A stretch of 7,149 nucleotides of DNA from Chitinophagaceae bacterium (GTDB lineage Bacteria > Bacteroidota > Bacteroidia > Chitinophagales > Chitinophagaceae): NCBI GenBank assembly GCA_947461495.1, contig CANHLV010000088.1:1-7149 (forward strand). Reading direction: 5' to 3'. This document shows positions 1-5,252 of this stretch, one piece after another. The first letter of the stretch is position 1. Every line of letters starts with the position of its first letter. The notes below the pieces were generated by a model that saw only the letters and a program-made list of their open reading frames with translations, ran no database searches and had not been told where the DNA came from. Both the position numbers and the translations under genes were made by a program.

Positions 1-41
1 TGAATGCACTTAGTGAGGGTATTTGTTTAATAAATTTGGGA

Positions 42-68
42 GGTTCAATTGGTTCAAAAGGTTGAAAA
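42..68. repeat. Short degenerate tandem repeat, three 9-bp units
   Basis: Three consecutive 9-mers are visible: GGTTCAATT (42-50), GGTTCAAAA (51-59) and GGTTGAAAA (60-68). Each differs from the next by one or two bases. It lies in the non-coding DNA beyond the signalling operon and has the same 9-bp period as the larger array at 144-215, although the unit is different. With only three short units in AT-rich DNA, chance is possible. No function can be assigned. Confidence 0.5.
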
Positions 69-143
69 TCAGTATTTAATGCAATGATCGCTCAGAACAA
101 ACTTTAAAACAGCGCAGCGATTTAAACTTTTAAACATATTGAA

Positions 144-215
144 CTTATCTAGCCTATCCAGCTTATCTATCTTATCCAGCCTATCCAGCTTATCCAGCCT
201 ATCCAGCTTATCTGT
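144..215. repeat. 9-bp minisatellite (8 units, 18-bp higher-order alternation)
   Basis: Eight contiguous 9-bp units fill exactly 72 bp. On the plus strand they are CTTATCTAG, CCTATCCAG, CTTATCTAT, CTTATCCAG, CCTATCCAG, CTTATCCAG, CCTATCCAG and CTTATCTGT. The consensus is C(T/C)TATCCAG, and the T/C alternation in the central units gives an 18-bp higher-order period. A weaker 9-bp periodicity continues leftwards to about position 122 (units such as TTAAACTTT, TAAACATAT, TGAACTTAT). The array begins at the base after the response-regulator stop codon (216-218), so it would lie in the 3' end of that operon's transcript. Because 9 is a multiple of 3, the units stay in phase with the upstream reading frame. 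Length variation by slippage is likely for such arrays but is not shown here. Confidence 0.93.
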
Positions 216-860
216 CTATATATCCAAAGAAGAATTATGTATAAATTTTAATAGAGTTGCAGTATTTTTTAAATTTAATTTTTTTAATATATTTGAGCGG
301 TGCACTTCTACTGTTCTTGAAGATAGAAACAGTTTATCTGCAATTTCTTTGGAAGACAAGCCATCTTTTATCAGTTTTAGTACATCTACTTCACGTTCAG
401 AAAGTTTACTAATGTCGGGAGTTTCATCATCTTCAAAAACTTGTTTGGCTAAATTCTCCTGAATTTCTTTACATACATAAATTTTCCCTGCGATTACGGA
501 TTGGATGGCTTCAAACATTTCGGTTTTGTTGCTACTTTTCGTTACGTAGCCCAAAGCGCCATTTTTTAGCATTCTTTTGGCAAAAGAGGGTTGATTGTGC
601 ATGGATACACCAATGACTTTTGTACCGGGTGAGCCTTTTTTTACCAATTTGGTAGCATCAATGCCGGATGTTGGCTGGATGTTGATGTCCATAATAACGA
701 CATCAGGTCTTTTTGTTTTTACGAGTTCTAATGATTTTTCACTAGTGTCATTACAGATAGCTGCAACTGTGAATCTTTCATCTGAATTGATGAGATCAGA
801 CCACATTTCTGCAACGAGATTGTGATCATCAAAAATAATTATTGATATTTTCTTATTCAT
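216..860 (-). CDS. NarL/LuxR-family response regulator, DNA-binding
   Basis: This is the output component of the two-component system encoded with the upstream kinase: a cytosolic, phosphorylation-controlled transcription factor of 214 residues, the usual NarL/FixJ length. Residues 1-125 form a receiver domain with the acidic pair D11-D12, phospho-acceptor D58 (in VVIMDI), switch residue S86 and conserved K108 (in GYVTK). A short linker rich in acidic residues (about 130-150) follows. Residues 151-210 form a GerE/LuxR helix-turn-helix, recognised by LSEREVDVLKLI, then GLSSKEIADKLFLSSRTVEV and an HRSNILKKLNL helix. All receiver catalytic residues are present, so normal phosphorylation is expected. 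The ATG at 860-858 lies inside the end of the kinase gene (8-nt overlap, ATGAATAA), which implies translational coupling and a cognate pair. The stop is TAG, followed directly by a 9-bp repeat array. The DNA targets are unknown. Confidence 0.95.
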   Translation of the reverse strand: MNKKISIIIFDDHNLVAEMWSDLINSDERFTVAAICNDTSEKSLELVKTKRPDVVIMDINIQPTSGIDATKLVKKGSPGTKVIGVSMHNQPSFAKRMLKNGALGYVTKSSNKTEMFEAIQSVIAGKIYVCKEIQENLAKQVFEDDETPDISKLSEREVDVLKLIKDGLSSKEIADKLFLSSRTVEVHRSNILKKLNLKNTATLLKFIHNSSLDI

Positions 861-3588
861 TTTCTAATATATTTTTCAATGGTAATTCAATTATAAAATT
901 TGTGCCGGTAACTTTTGTTGATGTTATATTCACAAGGCCATTATAAAAGTAAGCCCTATTCATAATACTTTTTAAACCAATTCCTTTTTTAACTTTTATA
1001 GGATTAAAAACTTTTCCATTATTGTAAAAATGTAAGACAAGTTTTTGTGTGTTTCTTTTTAAAGATAATTTTACTTGTGTTGCAGAAGCATGTTTTATCG
1101 TGTTATTTAATAACTCCTGTACAACTCTGTAAATATTACGTTGTGCATTCAATTCAATACCCATTAAATCATGATTTTTGGTTATAATATCAAATGACAT
1201 CCCTTTTATGTCGGCATACTGATTGAATAATTCAATTATAGCTTCTTTCAAACCAAGGTCAATTAATGCAGGAGGAACCAGACTTCTTGAAATTCTTCTT
1301 ACTTCATTTAATGCCAGTTCAACTTTTTCATGAGCTTTACTAAATAGTGCAGGAGAAATTTTATCAGAATTAGCAGCCATTTGTAAAAATAAACTTGTGT
1401 AAGTAAGAATATGACCAACTCCATCGTGAAGTTCATTTCCAAGGATTTCTCGCTGTTGCTCTTCAGCGCTTAAAGTGGCTTTCATGATATCTTTTTGTCT
1501 CAATAATTTCTCTTCCTCTATCATTCTTTCCATTTTTCTGATTTCCGTTACATTCCAGTGAATACCAACAGAGCCTTTTACTTGCCCATTTAAATCTATG
1601 ATTGGCGAACCACTGATGACCACATCAATAAATTCTCCTTTAGATTTTTTCATTCTTATTTCATAAATGGAATCGTTTCTTCTTTTTCTGTCACTGCCAA
1701 TTGAATACATTATTTTCTTTGCTCCTTCATCGGGTAAAAATAATTTCATTGCATTTTTTCCTTTGAGGTATTTTAAGGAAAAGCCTGTGAGTTTTTCAAA
1801 AGATTCATTTACCCAAACTATTTTTTCATTTAGATCGACCTCCATTACGCCCAACTCCATATTTTCAAAAAGTCCACGGTATTTTTGTTCATTTTCTTTT
1901 AAAATAAATTCTGCTGCTTTGATGGAATGAATATCCCTATTATGCATCAATATTTTCATTTCATTACCAGAATTAACAGGAGACAACAAGCATTCAATCC
2001 ATAAAAGATCTCCATTTTTTTTGTTCATCCTGAATTCAAACTTTCTCTCATTTTTTTGATTGATTTTTTTCAACCAGTCAAATTTTTCAAGATGATTTTT
2101 ACATTCTGTGCAAATAAATCTGTTGATGGATTTGTTAAGCATTTCTTTCTCAGTAAATCCAAGGATTCGTTGAGCTGTTGGGGAAACATATTCAATGACA
2201 CCATCTGTATCAGTGAGTAAAATAATATCGGGAGAATTTTTTGTCAACAAATCAAGTTTCTGATTTTCAATCAATAATTTCTGTTGAAATGTTTTTTCTG
2301 AAGTGAGATCAAAAAACGCTCCGATGTAACCTGCAAACTTCCCATCTGCATAAAAACGTGGGACACCATTTTCTAAAATATTATGGTATTTATTTTTAGC
2401 ATCTTTAACCCTGTATTCTGAAATAAATGAACGTTGAATGCTGATATTTTTATTCCAATTGTCAATAACAAAGTTTCTATCTTCTGGATGAATTTTTTGT
2501 ATATACTCTCTTGATTTTTTTATTTTCTCAACTTCAAATCCTAAGAATTTTTTAGACGTTTGATTGCTATAAATCACTTTATTTTTTTCATCGGAAACCC
2601 AAATCATCACAGGTACTGCATCAATCAGATTTCTGAAACGCTCTTCGCTTTCCTGTATCTGCATGGCGTAATTTTGCTCTTTGGTTATGTCTGTAATTCT
2701 TCCGCTGACAACAATATCATCAAGGGTAATGTCATACTGTTTATTAATCACTTCCGACAGCCAATAGTTTTCTCCTGTTGCTTTGTTTTTGACTTGGTAA
2801 CGTATCGAAACCTGATCGCCAATTTTCAGATTTTTGATTCTGTCTGTATGTTTTTGTAATGGCTCACTGGTTATGCACTTTCCTTTATCAAGAAATAAAT
2901 TTTTTGAGGTAAGTTGATCAAATCCAAATAAATCCTTCCATCTTGAAGTGATAAAGTTCTTTTCTTTGTGTTTGTCATAAATGATATAATAAGCATCATC
3001 TGTAGATTCTAAAAAATTCCGAAGCCTGTTGAAATTTTCCTGCGCTTTTGTTCTTAGTGTATTCTTTTCCGTTACATCAGCTCCATAAAAATTGTAGTAA
3101 TTTTTTCCGTGAATGTTTTTATAAAAAAATATGAATTGTTTTGTATTGACAACTACATCAAAGGAACCAGATTCATTGGCATATTTAATATTTGAAGCGA
3201 AAAACTGACGAATTGTATATTTGATGCCTTCATATTCCAAACTCTTTATTCCCTTGGCAACAGGATTAGCAAAAAGTATTTGACCTTTAATATCAACCCT
3301 GAAAATTGGATTTGGATTTTCCATGGGAAATTGAGCGAGTTCTTCCAATTCAATGGTTCTTAATCTTACTTTTTTTTCTAGTTCTTCGGTAAGTGATTTT
3401 AGTTTTTTATTTACAGACTGGTATTCTTCTTCATTGACAGAAAAAGCATGTTCATTCAATTCTCTGTCTCGTTCATAATTAACATAAGAATTACTAACGG
3501 CAATCATTAACTGCTGCAAGCGTTCATCTTGGATTTGTTCCTCTCCAAGATATTTTTTTATTTGCCGCTCTAAATGTTTATGATACAT
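853..3588 (-). CDS. Soluble multi-PAS sensor histidine kinase (HisKA_3/NarX-type core)
   Basis: This 911-residue kinase probably autophosphorylates on H721 and passes phosphate to the adjacent regulator. I see no transmembrane segment or signal peptide, so it should be cytosolic. Order: an N-terminal helical segment (about 1-45), a coiled coil (about 45-85), then five PAS domains at about 83-175, 183-305, 313-432, 440-557 and 565-685. A short linker leads to a HisKA_3 dimerisation domain (about 700-775; motif ELHDGVGH with H721, then SLVPPALIDLGL) and a HATPase_c domain (about 808-905). The N box is clear (QELLNNTIKHA, 824-834), as is the second glycine box (KKGIGLKSIMNRA, 867-879). The G1 box reads NNGKV (856-860), where the family normally has an Asp and a second Gly. 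PAS4 contains a CxxC pair (C493, C496). The ATG at 3588-3586 lies 5 nt after the FIST stop, and no better start is apparent. The ligands of the PAS domains are unknown. Confidence in the family is high; confidence that ATP binding is normal is lower. Confidence 0.95.
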   Translation of the reverse strand: MYHKHLERQIKKYLGEEQIQDERLQQLMIAVSNSYVNYERDRELNEHAFSVNEEEYQSVNKKLKSLTEELEKKVRLRTIELEELAQFPMENPNPIFRVDIKGQILFANPVAKGIKSLEYEGIKYTIRQFFASNIKYANESGSFDVVVNTKQFIFFYKNIHGKNYYNFYGADVTEKNTLRTKAQENFNRLRNFLESTDDAYYIIYDKHKEKNFITSRWKDLFGFDQLTSKNLFLDKGKCITSEPLQKHTDRIKNLKIGDQVSIRYQVKNKATGENYWLSEVINKQYDITLDDIVVSGRITDITKEQNYAMQIQESEERFRNLIDAVPVMIWVSDEKNKVIYSNQTSKKFLGFEVEKIKKSREYIQKIHPEDRNFVIDNWNKNISIQRSFISEYRVKDAKNKYHNILENGVPRFYADGKFAGYIGAFFDLTSEKTFQQKLLIENQKLDLLTKNSPDIILLTDTDGVIEYVSPTAQRILGFTEKEMLNKSINRFICTECKNHLEKFDWLKKINQKNERKFEFRMNKKNGDLLWIECLLSPVNSGNEMKILMHNRDIHSIKAAEFILKENEQKYRGLFENMELGVMEVDLNEKIVWVNESFEKLTGFSLKYLKGKNAMKLFLPDEGAKKIMYSIGSDRKRRNDSIYEIRMKKSKGEFIDVVISGSPIIDLNGQVKGSVGIHWNVTEIRKMERMIEEEKLLRQKDIMKATLSAEEQQREILGNELHDGVGHILTYTSLFLQMAANSDKISPALFSKAHEKVELALNEVRRISRSLVPPALIDLGLKEAIIELFNQYADIKGMSFDIITKNHDLMGIELNAQRNIYRVVQELLNNTIKHASATQVKLSLKRNTQKLVLHFYNNGKVFNPIKVKKGIGLKSIMNRAYFYNGLVNITSTKVTGTNFIIELPLKNILENE

Positions 3589-3593
3589 ACGGA

Positions 3594-4739
3594 TTAAGGT
3601 AATTCTGCAAATGTGGTTACGGTCATTGTTTGATTGTGAAGGTGGCTTATTTTTTTATCTTTTTGAGGTGCGATTTCACCATATGAAAAAAATCCGGATA
3701 CCGAAGCTCCTTTAGTAATATTGTACATGGCTGACTCCAGTTCTTCGTCTACTCTCTCTGACAACACAATTTTTCTTCCGACACAACTTACCAGTAATGC
3801 CAAATCTACCGGAATATTTTCACCCATTGCAAAAACAGCATCAGCAGCAGCATCGGCAGCAGCATTGATAAGTCTGTCGAAATTCGATTTCATAAATCTA
3901 ACCGTAGCACCTTCAGGCAAATTACCGGCAAAGGTCATTGATTTATTTTTTTCATCAATGGAAAGAATAGTTCTTACAATAAAAAAATCATCCTTTTCTG
4001 ATTTTATACTTAATGGAAATAACAATGCTGATGATGGTAATTCATCCGCATATTTGCCAAGATATTTCTTGTATAAATCCAACGCGTTTTCATGGTCAAT
4101 TTCATACAATACATTATCTTTTGATTTTGTAATGATGCGTTCAGGCCCAAAAACATCCCATCCACCCTGATAACCCGAACCCACTTTTATTTTATTGCCA
4201 TACAATCCCATCAACACAAGATTACCTGATGCAACATTTTCATCCAATCCCACTAATGTTTTTTCGAATTTTATACCATCTCCAGCAAGCCCGCCAGATA
4301 TCATCACATTTTTTCCGGTAACCGACTGAATGCCTTTAATCATATCATCGCCATTTATCAAGCCACCATCAGAAACCAACCAAATATATTTAAGGTCCTG
4401 AATGGTTAATTTTTTGACAATATTTGCCCCAAGCTCAAAACTGTTCTTATGATTTTTTATGTTATCAACCACCAAATTAAAAGGAGTACTATCAAAACTT
4501 ATGGTCGTACACACTGCAGAATTTTCTTGAGCAGAAATATTGTTAATCTCCCCTGCAGAGGAACAGCTGATTATTTTTGCTTGAGTATATAAGGATTTTA
4601 ATTTGCTTAAAATTATTCCTGATTGCAATAAATCTCTTTCTGCAAATACGATAACAAGCTGGACTTTACTATTTTCAGAAAGGTCGTCATTAATACCTGT
4701 CCACTTGTTATTGTTATAATTAACAATTGTTGTTCTCAT
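3594..4739 (-). CDS. Stand-alone FIST-domain sensory protein
   Basis: This 381-residue protein consists almost entirely of FIST N and FIST C domains (about 25-215 and 220-370), which family knowledge describes as a putative small-ligand-binding signalling module. Visible hallmarks are CSSAGEI (59-65), the glycine-rich GGLAGDG (149-155), a YKKYLG segment followed by LLFPL, SCVGRK (318-323), SYGEIAP (352-358) and LHNQTMT near the C-terminus (367-373). No signal peptide or membrane segment is seen, so it should be cytosolic. I chose the ATG at 4739-4737. An in-frame TTG at 4760-4758 would add seven residues, but it sits immediately after an in-frame TGA and adds nothing conserved. The gene is first in a tight operon with the PAS kinase and response regulator, so it most likely supplies the kinase with a ligand-dependent signal. 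The ligand is unknown; amino acids have been suggested for the family, but nothing here identifies it. Confidence 0.93.
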   Translation of the reverse strand: MRTTIVNYNNNKWTGINDDLSENSKVQLVIVFAERDLLQSGIILSKLKSLYTQAKIISCSSAGEINNISAQENSAVCTTISFDSTPFNLVVDNIKNHKNSFELGANIVKKLTIQDLKYIWLVSDGGLINGDDMIKGIQSVTGKNVMISGGLAGDGIKFEKTLVGLDENVASGNLVLMGLYGNKIKVGSGYQGGWDVFGPERIITKSKDNVLYEIDHENALDLYKKYLGKYADELPSSALLFPLSIKSEKDDFFIVRTILSIDEKNKSMTFAGNLPEGATVRFMKSNFDRLINAAADAAADAVFAMGENIPVDLALLVSCVGRKIVLSERVDEELESAMYNITKGASVSGFFSYGEIAPQKDKKISHLHNQTMTVTTFAELP

Positions 4740-4979
4740 TTTTAAATCTTTTCTAAGCAATCAAAAATTATTCTTTGAATATGATTCTGTATTTCCTTTT
4801 TTAATTACTTAATCTTTTTACGCTAGCTGCATAATCTATAGCGAATGAATACCTGTAATGGTTCTTTGAAGTGAAGCCAAACAGATTACATTTGAAAATA
4901 TCGGTATTATAGCCAAAAATTATGGGCTAAAAATGTAATTTTTGCAAATTGATAAATAAATATAATTCAAAAGAATTTC

Positions 4980-5006
4980 CAAAATTATTCTAATATATGA
5001 ATTCAA
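4980..5006 (-). promoter_or_regulatory. Weak candidate promoter for the FIST-kinase-regulator operon
   Basis: Read on the minus strand, TAATTTTG (4987-4980) matches the Bacteroidota -7 consensus TAnnTTTG exactly, and a TTG (5006-5004) lies 16 nt upstream, just short of the usual spacing of about 17-23 nt. It was the only exact minus-strand TAnnTTTG I found between 4740 and 5252. It would leave a leader of roughly 230 nt before the FIST start codon. A short consensus in AT-rich DNA can easily arise by chance. Confidence 0.27.
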
Positions 5007-5183
5007 TAGGTATTCGCTTTTTCAATAAAGTTTATTTAGTTAATTACACCTAAGCCTAATAAGTATTTTTACTTAGACCAACTTCAATTTTTAGACTGCT
5101 GAACTATATATTTTTGAATTGATGATAAAACCAAATTGGAATGAACTAAAATAATGTGAGTTTTTGCAAATTAAAAGTAAGTG

Positions 5184-5206
5184 CTCAAAAAATATTTTAT
5201 TTTGAG
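5184..5206 (-). terminator. Candidate termination or 3'-end hairpin of the surface-protein gene
   Basis: The arms CTCAAAA (5184-5190) and TTTTGAG (5200-5206) are perfect 7-bp complements around a 9-nt loop, and G-U pairs could extend the stem. The structure begins 46 bp after the stop codon of the surface-protein gene, where a transcript end is expected. The stem is AT-rich and no uninterrupted T-run follows on the minus strand, so it is not a classical intrinsic terminator. Confidence 0.35.
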
Positions 5207-5252
5207 TGAATAAAACTATTGATTCTAGGTATATACGCTTAAAATTTGAGAA

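Larger units (their letters stand above)
4740..5252. other. AT-rich intergenic region without a recognisable gene
   Basis: This 513-bp gap separates the surface-protein gene from the signalling operon. I see no convincing ORF on either strand and no tRNA or recognised riboswitch. It holds a hairpin near the end of the surface-protein gene (5184-5206), a perfect 12-bp direct repeat TTTTTGCAAATT at 4939-4950 and 5161-5172 with palindromic core TTTGCAAA, a TAAGTA/TACTTA hairpin (5060-5075), a TAGCC/GGCTA hairpin (4910-4929) and one Bacteroidota-like minus-strand promoter candidate. The promoter of the FIST-kinase-regulator operon should lie here. Confidence 0.7.

Noticed and set aside
3..65. Possible C-terminal tail of a plus-strand gene entering from the left edge (open frame ending at TGA 63-65)
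   Set aside because: Only 20 open codons, overlapping a 9-bp-periodic stretch, with no recognisable motif. Chance cannot be excluded without sequence to the left.
100..126. TTTAAA...TTTAAA arms around a GC-rich loop as the operon terminator
   Set aside because: Each arm is self-complementary TTTAAA, so the stem is weak (6 bp of A-T pairs), and no clear T-run follows on the minus strand.
144..215. CRISPR array
   Set aside because: The units are 9 bp and directly adjacent with no spacers, and there are no cas genes. This is a minisatellite.
139..462. Plus-strand ORF with a (Leu-Ser-Ser)n start
   Set aside because: Its start is the antisense reading of the 9-bp array, and the rest is antisense to the response regulator, which has full family motifs. 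No domain or start signal supports it.
4740..4760. Longer FIST protein starting at TTG 4760
   Set aside because: It adds only seven non-conserved residues from a rare start codon directly after an in-frame stop; the ATG at 4739 is simpler.
4866..4894. Plus-strand promoter-like TTG-N18-TACATTTG
   Set aside because: It fits the Bacteroidota consensus, but no plus-strand gene or recognisable RNA follows; transcription would run antisense into the surface-protein gene. Probably chance in AT-rich DNA.
5060..5075. TAAGTA-TTTT-TACTTA hairpin as a terminator
   Set aside because: A six-bp AT-rich stem about 180 bp from the nearest stop, with no T-run after it on the minus strand.
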